This document shows positions 53,154-62,237 of a DNA stretch of 64,000 nucleotides, in pieces. The notes under the pieces were generated by a model that saw nothing but the letters and a program-made list of their open reading frames with translations, did no database searches and was not told the origin of the DNA. The translations under genes and the position numbers were made by a program. Source of the DNA: Acidobacteriota bacterium (GTDB lineage: Bacteria; Acidobacteriota; Terriglobia; Bryobacterales; Bryobacteraceae); contig JAPKZB010000087.1 of assembly GCA_026393985.1 (NCBI GenBank), forward strand, positions 18,556 to 82,555, in the 5' to 3' direction. Within the stretch, counting starts at the first letter, position 1. Each line of letters starts with the position of its first letter.

Positions 53154-56100
53154 CTAGCGAACCGGCAGCGAGGCCGTCTTCGCAGCCACTCCATTCATAG
53201 TAATCACAACCGGCTGAATCCCCGCCGGCACGTCCATGGGGACCAGCGCGTTCACCTGATACAAACCCACAAATCCCGGCGCCAGACCGGCAAACAGTAC
53301 CGTCGCATTCCGTCCCCCAATCGTCACCTGCGGCGCAATCCGGCACGTGGCCAACGGCGAGGACGGCGCCGCCTCCCCCGTCGCCGGCTGATTGTCCACC
53401 GGCCCCAAGCCGTTGGCGTACATCTGCACCACCTCGCCCCGCGCCACCGGCGCCGCACTCGTCACCAACTGAAACCCCTGGTTCAACGCCGCAATCAGCT
53501 GCCGTCCGCTTCCGGCGTCTGTATACTCAAAAAACGCCGGCGATACTTCGTTCAGCACCACCGTCAGCCGCGCACTCGAATACAACCCGTTGCTGACCTT
53601 CAATTGCACCTGCGACTGCCCGGCCAGCTCCCACGGCACCTGCACGTTGATTTGCCCCGGGCTCACAAACGAGATCACCCCCGGAAAGCTCCGGTTGGTC
53701 TGCCCCGGCACATCGAAGCCCACGCTCACGTCCGCCAGCGAGAGCGGCAGATAGTTCGTTCCAAATACCCGCGTCTGATCGCTAAACGAAGCCCCGAACA
53801 GCGAAATGTAGGACCCCGGCGCCAAACCCCGGCCCAGCTGCCCGCTCGCCGCGTTTACAATCCCGTCCGCCCGCAACGCCGGCTCCTGCACCACCCGCCC
53901 CCCAAACGTAACCTTCGGATCCCCGCCGCTGACGGGCTCCACCGAGAACCGGTGGTCCCCCAGCGCCGAACCCACCACCACCCGGGCCTCGGCAATCCCC
54001 AGCTCATCAGTCGCCTCCGTCGCTTGGTTAATCGTACCCCCGGTCTCGGCGCGAAAACGAACCCGCAGGTTCGTCACCGGCGCCCCGAACTGATCCACAA
54101 ACTTCGCCGTCAGCCGGTGCTGCCGCCCCGGCGCCCGCGTAAACCCGTCGCCCTCCAGAGCAAACGCGTTGAAAGCGACATTGTCACTCACCACGTAAAG
54201 GTAGGGAATCCGCAGCGCCGTCTCTCCCCCCTCCACCCGGATCACGCCCTCGTACAGGCCCGCCCGCGGACGCGTACCCTCGAGACGCAGCGTAAACACC
54301 GCCTCCTGCCCCGCACCCGCCGTCGCTGAGGCCGCGCTGAGCGTCACCCGCGCACTGGCATCCGTATCCCGCGGCACCACCGTCAGCCGAAGATTCGCCG
54401 CCGCCGTTGCCTGATTCCGCAGCCGCAGCGTCCGCGTCACCGGAAACGGCGAACTCGCCGTCACCTGTCCAAACGACACCGTCGCCGGGCTCGCCAGCAC
54501 CGTCGCGCGCAACGCGCTCGCCGCATCCAGTTTCCCCGCGCCCATCGCCACCGCCCGCGCCTCCATCGCCCGACCTTGATAGTCAAAATCCGTCACCCGC
54601 GGATCCGCCGTGTTCACCACCGCCGATTTCAGCCCCGCCGGCGCTAGCCCGGGATTCCGCTGCTTGACCAGCGCCACCGCCCCGGCCACCATCGGCGCTG
54701 AAAAACTGGTCCCCTCCACGCTCCGGAACCGCGAAACGTCGAACATATCTCCGTTCGGGTCGTAGTTCTGCGTCGCCGCGTAAACATCGGTGCCCACCGC
54801 GACAATCTCCGGCTTCACCAGCGCATCGCCAATCGAAGGACCCTGCGAACTGAAAATCGCCGTATCGTCCGCCGTCGCCTCCACCGCCCGCAGCGCGGCG
54901 TCAAAACTCACCCGCGCCCCCCGGTTGGCCGCCACGTACTCCTTCAATCGCAAGCCGTCCCGGTTGCCGATCATCGCCAGCGGAATCGTCGTGCCCTCTA
55001 AGCCGGTAGCCACAAACACCGCGTTGCTGCTCTGCTGATAGACAATCACCCCCACCGCGCCCGCCCGCTGCGCGTTCGTCAGTTTCTGTAAGAAGGAGCA
55101 CTCGCCACGCACCACCAGCGCCACGGCATTCGTTAAAGCCCCGGCGCCCAGCCCGCTGCACCCCACCCCCGTCGTATCGAGCGTCGCCACGTCCGTCACC
55201 GGCTCCGGACCCGCCCCGAACGTCTGCGCCCCGTTGCCCAACCGCGCGTCAATCTGCCGCAGATTCGCGGGCCCGTTCTCCACCCGCACCGTCTGCAGCA
55301 GCACCCGGCTATTGGTCGTCGCCCCCACCGTAATCGCCGAAGGCGCGCTGCCCGGCGAGGCAATCGTGTTCCGCGCCGGCACCTGCGCACCGATGTCGCC
55401 ATCGTTGCCCGCACTCACCACCACCGTCATCCCGGCCCGCGTCGCGTTCTCCACCGCCTCCACCTGCAAATCGCACGCCGCCTGCCCCTGCTTGCCGCAA
55501 ATCGATCCCCGGTCGTTCGGACTCCACACCGCTGCCTGCCCCAAACTCAGCGAAACAATGTCCATCCCATCGGCGAGCGCCGCTTCCATGGCCCGCAAAA
55601 CCGTGAAATCGTCTGAAAAGTCATTGATGCCCGGCGAACCAAAGACCTTGTAGTTGCCCAGGTAGGCCTTCGGCGCCACCCCCGTCACCCGCCCACCCGG
55701 CCCCTGCATCGCTCTTCCCGCCGCCAGCATCGCCGCCGCCGTCCCGTGGCCCACCCGGTCCCGCGGCGTCAAATCATCCGGCCGCGTATCATCCGGGTAG
55801 CTGTAAACGAGCAACTCGACAAAACTCCGCGCCGCAATCACCTTCGTGCTCGTGAAGTTGCACGCCGCGCCGGAGCACTTCGGGTATCCCACCGGCATCG
55901 TCAGCCCCGGGTCCTGCAACGTCGGATGGGTGTGGTCGATCCCCGAGTCGATGATCCCGATCTTCACCCCCGCCCCCGCACTGGTCTCCCCGCCGGCGAT
56001 CGCCCACGCCGCCGGCACCCGCGCCAAGTCCGCCGCCGGCTGGTCCAGGCGCTTGTAGCGCCGCAGCCGCTGGACATACTTCACCCCGGGCAACCCCCGC

Positions 56101-56336
56101 AGCTCCGCGGCCTGCTCCTCGCTGGCCTCGAGGAATACGGCGTTGACGAGCGTCTCGGTCGCCCCCATCTCCCGGACCTTTATCCGGCTGAAGTTCCGGC
56201 GCAGGCCGTTCTGGGCTTCGAGCACCCGGCTTCTTCCGGCCCTCGCCACCGCAACCGGAGGCTCCTCGAGAACCACGGCGTAGCGTTCCTCGGCAAAAGC
56301 AGCGGCACTGGCGGCCAAAAGCAGCAGCAATCTCAT
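53154..56336 (-). CDS. Secreted S8 serine protease with PA domain and Solibacter-type C-terminal domain
   Basis: The 1060 residues begin with a signal peptide (LLLLLAASAAAFA). The triad is GIIDSGIDHTHP (Asp near 133), GHGTAAAM (His near 195) and EGTSFSAPMVAGA (Ser near 543). A PA insert lies between (AVALVVRGECSFLQKL ... GVIVYQQSS). Beta domains of about 100-150 residues follow. The last 220 residues, starting at VNAASGQLGRGLAPGSYISLFGASF and containing VSPGQINVQVPWEL and QMYANGLGPVD, fit the Solibacter C-terminal domain (TIGR03437), probably for cell-surface retention. Export and extracellular proteolysis are expected. The upstream gene region is divergent, with GAGGGA before the ATG. Confidence 0.92.
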   Translation of the reverse strand: MRLLLLLAASAAAFAEERYAVVLEEPPVAVARAGRSRVLEAQNGLRRNFSRIKVREMGATETLVNAVFLEASEEQAAELRGLPGVKYVQRLRRYKRLDQPAADLARVPAAWAIAGGETSAGAGVKIGIIDSGIDHTHPTLQDPGLTMPVGYPKCSGAACNFTSTKVIAARSFVELLVYSYPDDTRPDDLTPRDRVGHGTAAAMLAAGRAMQGPGGRVTGVAPKAYLGNYKVFGSPGINDFSDDFTVLRAMEAALADGMDIVSLSLGQAAVWSPNDRGSICGKQGQAACDLQVEAVENATRAGMTVVVSAGNDGDIGAQVPARNTIASPGSAPSAITVGATTNSRVLLQTVRVENGPANLRQIDARLGNGAQTFGAGPEPVTDVATLDTTGVGCSGLGAGALTNAVALVVRGECSFLQKLTNAQRAGAVGVIVYQQSSNAVFVATGLEGTTIPLAMIGNRDGLRLKEYVAANRGARVSFDAALRAVEATADDTAIFSSQGPSIGDALVKPEIVAVGTDVYAATQNYDPNGDMFDVSRFRSVEGTSFSAPMVAGAVALVKQRNPGLAPAGLKSAVVNTADPRVTDFDYQGRAMEARAVAMGAGKLDAASALRATVLASPATVSFGQVTASSPFPVTRTLRLRNQATAAANLRLTVVPRDTDASARVTLSAASATAGAGQEAVFTLRLEGTRPRAGLYEGVIRVEGGETALRIPYLYVVSDNVAFNAFALEGDGFTRAPGRQHRLTAKFVDQFGAPVTNLRVRFRAETGGTINQATEATDELGIAEARVVVGSALGDHRFSVEPVSGGDPKVTFGGRVVQEPALRADGIVNAASGQLGRGLAPGSYISLFGASFSDQTRVFGTNYLPLSLADVSVGFDVPGQTNRSFPGVISFVSPGQINVQVPWELAGQSQVQLKVSNGLYSSARLTVVLNEVSPAFFEYTDAGSGRQLIAALNQGFQLVTSAAPVARGEVVQMYANGLGPVDNQPATGEAAPSSPLATCRIAPQVTIGGRNATVLFAGLAPGFVGLYQVNALVPMDVPAGIQPVVITMNGVAAKTASLPVR

Positions 56337-56410
56337 AATTCCCTCGACGCTCCCCGGACTCCGTTCGTTTCAAAACCCCGTGTTATCATAGCGTTTAGGA
56401 GTTCATCGAT

Positions 56411-56653
56411 ATGGCCGCAAAACCCGCATTCGCTACTGGCGCACAAGTAGAACATCCCAAATTCGGCCTCGGCAGCGTGGTCCTGTGTACCGAAGATCAC
56501 ATCACCATCAAGTTCGACGATAGTGGCGAAAAAAAGTTCGTCCTCTCGATCGTCCTGCCGAACCTGACCAAATCGAACCGGACCCCTCCGCCGGAAAAGA
56601 AGCGCGCCGCGCGCAAAAAGGCCGCCCCCGCTGCTGCTGCCGCCGCGGAATAG
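56411..56653 (+). CDS. Small protein with a UvrD/PcrA-C-terminal tudor-like domain
   Basis: The 80-residue protein contains GAQVEHPKFGLGSVVLCTEDHITIKFDDSGEKKFVLSIV. This matches the tudor-like domain at the C-terminus of UvrD/PcrA helicases, which binds RNA polymerase (HPKFGxGxV ... VxFxxxGEKK). It is followed by a basic Lys/Arg/Ala tail. The domain stands alone here, without a helicase. AGGAG ten bases before the ATG is the ribosome site. It is divergent from the S8 protease gene and convergent with mnmE with a one-base gap. A role in transcription or repair is an inference. Confidence 0.75.
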   Translation: MAAKPAFATGAQVEHPKFGLGSVVLCTEDHITIKFDDSGEKKFVLSIVLPNLTKSNRTPPPEKKRAARKKAAPAAAAAAE

Positions 56654-56654
56654 C

Positions 56655-57962
56655 TCACTTCCCGATACAGAACGTCGAAAAGATCCGGTTGAGGATGTCA
56701 TCCGCGGTGGTCGCTCCCGTCACGGCGTCGAGCGCCCAGAGCGCCTCGTAGAGGTCGAGCAGCAGCATCTCGTGGGGCACCCCGTTGCTGGTTGCCTCCC
56801 GCGCCCGCCCCAGCGCCTCCGCCGTTGTGCGGAGTAGTTCGGCCTGCCGTAGCGAAGTGATAAAGGGTGCCTCCAACTCATTGGCGGCAGCGTGGCCAAT
56901 CGCCGTCAGAATCGCCTCCCGCACCTCCTCCACGCCCAGGCCGGTTTGCGCCGAAACCCGCAGGCCCTCCTGCTCGGTGCCCGGCTCCAGGTCGGCCTTG
57001 TTCAGCACCACTAGATGCCGCCCCTGCCGCGCCGCCCGCTCGAGAATCTGCTCATCGTCCGCCGTCAGCGCCACGCTCCCGTCGAGCACCACCATCGTCA
57101 GGTCGGCATCCGCCATCGCCTGCAGGCTCCGCTCGATCCCGAGCACCTCCACGCGGTCCTGCCCCTTCCGGATGCCGGCGGTATCCACGAACCGCACCGG
57201 AATCCCGCCCAGACTCGCCGTCTCCGCCACCAGATCCCGCGTCGTGCCCGGAATTTCAGTCACAATCGCCCGCTCCTGTTCGAGCAGCCGGTTGAACAAC
57301 GAACTCTTTCCCACGTTTGGCCGTCCGACAATGGCCAGCGTCACCCCGCCCTGTACCAGCCGCCCGTAGGCAAAACTCCGCGCCAGGCGGTCGGTTTCGC
57401 AGGCGATCGGCTCCAGGCGCCGCAAAATCTCGGCCGCTGGCGCCACGCTCACATCGTCCTCGGCAAAGTCGATGCCGGCCTCGAGCAGCGCGATCAGTTC
57501 GAGTAACTGCTCCTTCACCGGCCGCACCACCCGCGCCACCGATCCCTCCACCTGCCGCGCCGCCACCCGCGCTTGGTAAAGCGTCTCGGCGTGAATCAGG
57601 TCCCGCACCGCCTCGGCCTGTGGCAGGTCGAGGCGGCCGTGCATCATCGCCCGCAGCGTAAACTCCCCCGGCCGCGCCAGCCGCGCCCCCGCCGCCACGC
57701 ACCGCTCCACCGTGTGGCCCAGAATCACCGGCGCCCCGTGACAGGAGATCTCCACCACATCCTCGCCCGTGTACGAGTGCGGCGCAACGAAGTAGGTAAC
57801 TAACACCGGGTCTAACAGTTTCCGCAGCGTTGCCACCCGCGCCGGACCCAACGCCGCGCCGAGCACCCGCTCGGCAATCGGCCGGGCATCGCTGCCTGAC
57901 AAACGGACTACTCCGATGCCGCCCCGCCCCGGAGGCGTAGCCAGGGCAACAATCGTCTCCAC
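56655..57962 (-). CDS. mnmE: tRNA uridine-5-carboxymethylaminomethyl synthesis GTPase MnmE
   Basis: MnmE, with MnmG, modifies wobble uridines in tRNA. The GTG at 57962 gives 435 residues starting [23 protein letters not shown], the normal N-terminus; the ORF track reads on into the jag gene. The G1 motif [15 protein letters not shown] lies near 215-228, then IPGTTRDLV and [10 protein letters not shown]. The C-terminal end [13 protein letters not shown] carries the conserved cysteine of C-(I/L/V)-GK. The order mnmE-jag-yidC-yidD-rnpA-rpmH is the classical origin-linked cluster. Confidence 0.96.
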   Translation of the reverse strand: METIVALATPPGRGGIGVVRLSGSDARPIAERVLGAALGPARVATLRKLLDPVLVTYFVAPHSYTGEDVVEISCHGAPVILGHTVERCVAAGARLARPGEFTLRAMMHGRLDLPQAEAVRDLIHAETLYQARVAARQVEGSVARVVRPVKEQLLELIALLEAGIDFAEDDVSVAPAAEILRRLEPIACETDRLARSFAYGRLVQGGVTLAIVGRPNVGKSSLFNRLLEQERAIVTEIPGTTRDLVAETASLGGIPVRFVDTAGIRKGQDRVEVLGIERSLQAMADADLTMVVLDGSVALTADDEQILERAARQGRHLVVLNKADLEPGTEQEGLRVSAQTGLGVEEVREAILTAIGHAAANELEAPFITSLRQAELLRTTAEALGRAREATSNGVPHEMLLLDLYEALWALDAVTGATTADDILNRIFSTFCIGK

Positions 57963-57972
57963 TTCCGCCCCG

Positions 57973-58617
57973 CTACTCGTCGCGGCGCGGCCGCGGTCCC
58001 CGGCGCGGTCCCCGGTCTCGCCGGTCGCCCCGCTCCTCGCGGCTCCGCTCGGTGGGAGGCGCGCCAAACGGCCGCCGCGGCGGCGGCGGCGGCAGCAGCG
58101 GAATATTCGGCTTCGGCTGCCCCGCCAGGTAGATCACCACCTGCCGGGTTGGACCCGTGCCAAAGCTCTCGCTTGTTAGCGCGGTCTCGCTCCGCAGCGC
58201 CATGTGCACAATGCGCCGTTCCCGTGAAGTCATTGGCGAAAAACGAAATGGTTCGCCAGTTTTTTTTACTCGTTCCGCGGCGGCGAGGGCGCTGAGCCGC
58301 AGTTCTTCCATCCGCAGGATCCGGTAGTCGTTGGCGTCGAAGCAGATCAGCGAATGTTCGTCGGAGGGCACCCGGAGCAACTCGAGCGTTAGATGCTCGA
58401 GCGCCAGCATGAGCTCGGCCCGGTTTTCAAGCAGCATGTCGACGTCCTTGCCGCTGAACTTTACCATCAGATCCGGGTTCTCGATCTCCGGGTGCAGGCT
58501 CGCGCCGGGCGTTACGGTGAAGCCGAGTTCCAAGCCGGCCTTGGCCACCAGATCGCCCAGAAACTGTTCGATGCGCGGACCGTAAGACTCTACCGTGTAC
58601 TTCTTTGCTTCACTCAT
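57973..58617 (-). CDS. jag: Jag/KhpB family RNA-binding protein (KH plus R3H)
   Basis: A KH-like region ([32 protein letters not shown], about residues 50-85) is followed by an R3H motif ([16 protein letters not shown], near 125-140). The family binds RNA and is linked to the YidC insertase and cell-wall regulation. The last 50 residues form a disordered Pro/Arg tail ([11 protein letters not shown] ... [11 protein letters not shown]) not found in short homologues. The N-terminal jag domain is present only in part ([16 protein letters not shown]). It lies nine bases from yidC upstream and ten bases before mnmE. Confidence 0.88.
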   Translation of the reverse strand: MSEAKKYTVESYGPRIEQFLGDLVAKAGLELGFTVTPGASLHPEIENPDLMVKFSGKDVDMLLENRAELMLALEHLTLELLRVPSDEHSLICFDANDYRILRMEELRLSALAAAERVKKTGEPFRFSPMTSRERRIVHMALRSETALTSESFGTGPTRQVVIYLAGQPKPNIPLLPPPPPRRPFGAPPTERSREERGDRRDRGPRRGPRPRRDE

Positions 58618-58626
58618 CGGCGTTGG

Positions 58627-60333
58627 CTACTTACCCTTTTTTTTCGGGGCGGCCGGCGCCGCCGTCACTCCCGTCGACGGGGTCAGCTGATTGAAAAACA
58701 GCTGCTGGACGATCCCGACGACGTTTCCGGTAAGCCAGTATAACACCAGGCCGCTCGAGGCATTCCAGAACAGAAACGCCATCATTACCGGCATCATGAA
58801 CATCATCATCCGCTGCTGGGCGGGGTCGCCGCCGGTGGAAGGCGTCATCTTCTGCAGATAGATCTGCGAGCCGAGCATCAGCAGCGGCAGAATCCGCAGA
58901 GCAATTGTTTCTGGCCGCGACAGATCCGTGACCCACAGCCACTCGGCCCCTCGCAACTCGGTGGCCACTGAAAGCACTTTGTAGAAGCCGATGAAGAACG
59001 GAAACTGGAGCAGCAGCGGCACGCAGCCGCCGGCCGGGTTTACGTTGTTCTTCTTGTACAGATCCATGATTTCGGTGTTTTTGTCGTTGGCGCGCGGATC
59101 CTTGAGGCCGACGCCTTTGTACTTATCGTTGATGGCCTGAATCTGCGGCTGCAGCAGCGCCATCTTCTTCATGCTCTTCATGCTGCTGAGCTTGAGCGGG
59201 ACGAGCGCGACATTGATCAGCACCGTTACCGCCACAATGGCCCAGCCCCAGTTGCCGCCCGTGTAGGACTGCACCCAGCGCAGCATCGCAAACAACGGGC
59301 GCGCAATCCAGCCAAACCAGCCCCAGTCCACCACGGATTCGAGCCGCGGATCGGTGGCCTTCAGGAGTTCGAGATCTTTCGGGCCCACGTAGAGACCAAA
59401 CTCGTTCCGTCCCGCCGCGCCGACGCCGGCGCCGACAAACGGCAGAAAGTCCTTCGACCCGGCCGGGTAGGGCAGCTTGTCGGTGAATGTTTTGATCTCG
59501 ATCGTCTGACCCGCTTTGGGCAGGAACAGCGCGGCGAAGTAGGCGTCCTGCAGTCCGGCAAAGCGGTAGTTGCCGGCGTTGGTCACGGGACCGCTTTCGC
59601 CGGCGGCGCTTTCGAGCGTCGTGGGATAGTTTTCATTCGGCTCCTGCCGCAGCGAGAACTGCGCCGCGTAGGCCTTATCCACGCTCTGGTCGCCGAAGCC
59701 GCCGCGCCAGAGGAGCAGGTGCGAAAGCGGCGCGCCGTTGACGGTCACATCGCTTTCGACGGCGGTCAGATAGCTCTTGGGCTCGAAGCGGAAGCGCTTG
59801 CGGGCCGAAACCTTGCCGTCGGAGTAGGTGAAGGTGATCGACCGCCCATCGGCGCCCTTTTCAATGGCGAACAAGGCTTTGTTGAGATCGGTTGGCACGC
59901 CCTGGTCCTTCACGTCGTAGGCGAAGGGGCGCAGCCCGATGAGCGTCGTATTGGCGGCCGAAACCAGGTCGAGCGGCCTACCCGTGTTGTCCTTGAAGTT
60001 CTTCAGCACCCAACTGAGGACGACCGCGCCGCGGTTGGCGAACTGGATCCGGTACAGGTTGGTGTCGATGAAGGGGAACTCCTCGCGGGTAGCGAGGGTT
60101 GCTTCGGCCGGGGTGTTGGGTGCTGCTGGCGTTGTTGGCGCGGCCGGAGAGTTTGTCGCCGCTGGCGAAGCGGCTGGCTTAGCGGGGGCCGGGGCTTCTT
60201 TCTTGGCTGGCGGCGGAACCGGCGGCTTGGGAAGCAGATACTGGGAGGCGAAGATCACTACCCCCATCAGGACAAAAGCCAGCAGCAGCCGCTGCTCCAT
60301 CGAGAGCTCTTTTTTGGGGTTTGGATCAGCCAT
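58627..60333 (-). CDS. yidC: Membrane protein insertase YidC
   Basis: The 568 residues begin with a membrane helix (LLLAFVLMGVVIFASQYLL), then a Pro/Ala-rich stretch and a periplasmic beta domain (FPFIDTNLYRIQFANRGAVVLSWVLKNF ... SAAGESGPVTNAGNYRFAGLQDAYFAALFL). The conserved C-terminal insertase region runs from about residue 340 (YTGGNWGWAIVAVTVLINVALVPL, the hydrophilic-groove Arg/Lys region, MALLQPQIQAINDKYKG and NPAGGCVPLLLQFPFFIGFYKVL) to the last helices. This is the Gram-negative type with an Arg in the groove. It inserts and folds inner-membrane proteins, alone or with SecYEG. It is followed by jag. Confidence 0.97.
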   Translation of the reverse strand: MADPNPKKELSMEQRLLLAFVLMGVVIFASQYLLPKPPVPPPAKKEAPAPAKPAASPAATNSPAAPTTPAAPNTPAEATLATREEFPFIDTNLYRIQFANRGAVVLSWVLKNFKDNTGRPLDLVSAANTTLIGLRPFAYDVKDQGVPTDLNKALFAIEKGADGRSITFTYSDGKVSARKRFRFEPKSYLTAVESDVTVNGAPLSHLLLWRGGFGDQSVDKAYAAQFSLRQEPNENYPTTLESAAGESGPVTNAGNYRFAGLQDAYFAALFLPKAGQTIEIKTFTDKLPYPAGSKDFLPFVGAGVGAAGRNEFGLYVGPKDLELLKATDPRLESVVDWGWFGWIARPLFAMLRWVQSYTGGNWGWAIVAVTVLINVALVPLKLSSMKSMKKMALLQPQIQAINDKYKGVGLKDPRANDKNTEIMDLYKKNNVNPAGGCVPLLLQFPFFIGFYKVLSVATELRGAEWLWVTDLSRPETIALRILPLLMLGSQIYLQKMTPSTGGDPAQQRMMMFMMPVMMAFLFWNASSGLVLYWLTGNVVGIVQQLFFNQLTPSTGVTAAPAAPKKKGK

Positions 60334-60338
60334 ATCGG

Positions 60339-60581
60339 TTATTGTCCTGGAACGGGATCAACTCCACCGGGGCAAAACGGATGGCAACGGCCTAAACGGC
60401 GCAAGCCCAGCGCGATGCCGCGCAGGGCGCCGAACCGGGAGATTGCCTCCATCATGTACACGGAGCAGGTAGGGTGAAATCGGCAAGCCGAGGGGAGCCA
60501 GGGCGAGATGCCCAGCTTGTAGAGACGCAGAGCGGCGAGGCAGACGGCGGCGGTGCTGAGCGGGTGGATCACGCGCTGCAT
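60339..60581 (-). CDS. yidD: Membrane protein insertion efficiency factor YidD
   Basis: The 80-residue protein carries the conserved [31 protein letters not shown] core and [15 protein letters not shown] end of the YidD family, which aids insertion of membrane proteins. The N-terminal amphipathic helix is [17 protein letters not shown]. It overlaps the end of rnpA by 13 bases and lies five bases before yidC. The length is normal. Confidence 0.93.
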   Translation of the reverse strand: MQRVIHPLSTAAVCLAALRLYKLGISPWLPSACRFHPTCSVYMMEAISRFGALRGIALGLRRLGRCHPFCPGGVDPVPGQ

Positions 60582-60907
60582 CGGGCCAGTACCTTATCCA
60601 GTTCGCGCGCCAGCACGGCAAAATCCGCACCGTAGACGGAACGGCGTGGATTGAACACTATATCGCAGTCCACACTGACCCGGTCGATACGGGAACGCAG
60701 CAATTCTCGCAACCGACGCCGGATCTTATTGCGGACGACCGCCTTGCCGACTGCGCGAGGGAGGGTGATTCCGAAGCGTGGTCCGCTTGCGCGGACAGCC
60801 GAATCCGGTTCCTCACAACGATGCCGCAAGCAGAAAGCCACGAAATAGGTACTCGGATACCGCACCCCTTGATCATAAACCCGGCGAAAGTCGCCGGGTT
60901 TCCGCAA
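60569..60907 (-). CDS. rnpA: Ribonuclease P protein component
   Basis: RnpA binds the catalytic RNA of RNase P, which matures tRNA 5' ends. The core [23 protein letters not shown] and [21 protein letters not shown] (the RNR motif) are present. I use the TTG at 60907, which gives 112 residues starting MRKPGDF, the family norm, but no ribosome site precedes it. The ORF track starts at 61018 inside rpmH, giving a 149-residue form with a long Ser/Pro N-terminus. Such rpmH-rnpA overlap is known in Thermus. The frame stays open through rpmH, so the start is uncertain. Confidence 0.88.
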   Translation of the reverse strand: MRKPGDFRRVYDQGVRYPSTYFVAFCLRHRCEEPDSAVRASGPRFGITLPRAVGKAVVRNKIRRRLRELLRSRIDRVSVDCDIVFNPRRSVYGADFAVLARELDKVLARCSA

Positions 60908-60929
60908 GCGATGGGCAGGGAGGGAACCG

Positions 60930-61097
60930 TTACTTGGCGGCGCGGACGGCGGGCTCGTCACTGACGGTGAGCTTCCAACGGCCCCGCGCGCGGCGGCGAG
61001 CCAGTACGGCACGGCCATTCTTGGTTTTCATGCGCTCGCGGAAGCCATGCACTTTGGCACGCTTGCGATTGTTGGGCTGAAATGTACGCTTCGGCAT
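60930..61097 (-). CDS. rpmH: 50S ribosomal protein L34
   Basis: [23 protein letters not shown] is the diagnostic L34 start. [21 protein letters not shown] follows, with an extra C-terminal tail that brings the length to 55 residues rather than the usual 44-47. It is missing from the ORF track because it is short. It is the first gene of the rpmH-rnpA-yidD-yidC-jag-mnmE cluster on the - strand. The upstream 90 bases are intergenic. No dnaA gene or DnaA-box cluster is seen beyond it. Confidence 0.96.
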   Translation of the reverse strand: MPKRTFQPNNRKRAKVHGFRERMKTKNGRAVLARRRARGRWKLTVSDEPAVRAAK

Positions 61098-61187
61098 TGT
61101 CTTTTAGATTCCTGTAGGCATAGGCGCACGAACGCACACCCTGTCCAATTTTTCATTATAGGCACAGTTGGTTGGTAACGCAACCGG

Positions 61188-62123
61188 TCAAGGCGTGAGC
61201 AGCACCTTCAGGCAGCCCTTTTCCCCGGCCCGCGCGAAGGCCTGTTCGGCCTCCCGCAGCGGAAACCGGTCGGCGATCATGGGCTGCAGCAGCAGTTTTC
61301 GGGCTGCGAGCAGGCGCATGGCCGGGGCAAACCGTCCGCAGCGCGACCCGACGAGGCTGATCTCTTTGACGATCACGGGAGCCATGTCGAGGCTGACCGG
61401 TTCGGCCACGGTGGATTTCATGACGACGCGGCCGCGAGGGCGGGTCATGCTGACGGCGGTTGCCAGTCCGGCCGGCGACCCGGTGGCGTCCACGGCGACG
61501 TCGAACTCGCCATCTCCTCCGACCTGCACCCCCAACTGCGCGGCAATGGCCATCTTGGCGGAATGCCGCCCGAACAGATGGACGCGGGCGCCACCGAGGT
61601 GCAGCACCTGGGCGATGAGGAGGCCCAGTTTGCCATCGCCCAGGACGGCGACGCGTTCGCCCCGCAGGCGGCCCAACTGCTCCTGGATCTCGCAAGCGGC
61701 CGCGATGGGCTCGCAAAACACGGCCTCTTCGTCGGGCACCTGGGCGGGGACGGCGAGGAGGTTTTCTTCGGGCAGGGTGAGCCATTCGGCGAAGGCTCCC
61801 GGATGTTTGACGATCCCGAGGACGGTCCGCGCCGGACAGTGTCTTCCGAGGCCTCGCGCGCACCAGTCGCACTTTCCGCAGGCCAGGTTGATCTCGCCGA
61901 CGACGCGCTGGCCGAGCCAGTGCGCGGAGTCGGCCTCTTCGACCACGCCGACGAACTCATGGCCCGGCCGGCCGGCGAAGCTGTAATAGCCGCGCAGGAG
62001 CTCCAGGTCCGTGTTGCAGATGCCGGCCATGGTCATGCGGATCCGGGCGAATCCGCGGGGGCGCCGCGGGCGGCTCGCCTGTTCCACCCACACTCGTTTG
62101 TCGCCGATTCGGACCGCTTGCAC
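61188..62123 (-). CDS. Zinc-dependent alcohol dehydrogenase (medium-chain MDR family)
   Basis: The 311 residues show a catalytic zinc site (GICNTDLELL with its Cys, GHEFVGVVEE with its His/Glu) and the structural zinc cluster CGKCDWCARGLGRHC. The NAD(P)-binding motif is VLGDGKLGLLIAQVLHLGG, and SPAGLATAVSMTRPRGRVVM follows. FCEPIAAACEIQEQL is the usual third catalytic zinc region. Such enzymes oxidise sugars or alcohols; those with this short N-terminus often act on polyols or threonine. The location next to rpmH, where dnaA would be expected, is unusual. It is a single gene with no operon partners. Confidence 0.87.
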   Translation of the reverse strand: MQAVRIGDKRVWVEQASRPRRPRGFARIRMTMAGICNTDLELLRGYYSFAGRPGHEFVGVVEEADSAHWLGQRVVGEINLACGKCDWCARGLGRHCPARTVLGIVKHPGAFAEWLTLPEENLLAVPAQVPDEEAVFCEPIAAACEIQEQLGRLRGERVAVLGDGKLGLLIAQVLHLGGARVHLFGRHSAKMAIAAQLGVQVGGDGEFDVAVDATGSPAGLATAVSMTRPRGRVVMKSTVAEPVSLDMAPVIVKEISLVGSRCGRFAPAMRLLAARKLLLQPMIADRFPLREAEQAFARAGEKGCLKVLLTP

Positions 62124-62237
62124 CCTTCTATTATCGGGCCATTCCCTGGTGGCCGGATAGGAGGCACGTTGGCCGGTGGGGGTGCGGATGTGGGGGTTGG
62201 CGGGTAGAGGATGGGCCGCTGGTTTGGCGGGTCCTGG
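62124..62237. other. Short intergenic region between ADH and terminase
   Basis: About 110 bases with no ORF, promoter or repeat that I can support. Confidence 0.3.

Noticed and set aside
57990-58120. Repetitive CG-rich tract in the jag gene
   Set aside because: It encodes the Pro/Arg-rich disordered tail; the repeats follow from codon bias and not from a DNA element.
61098-61187. Possible oriC between rpmH and the alcohol dehydrogenase
   Set aside because: No TTATCCACA-type DnaA boxes or AT-rich unwinding element could be seen in these 90 bases.
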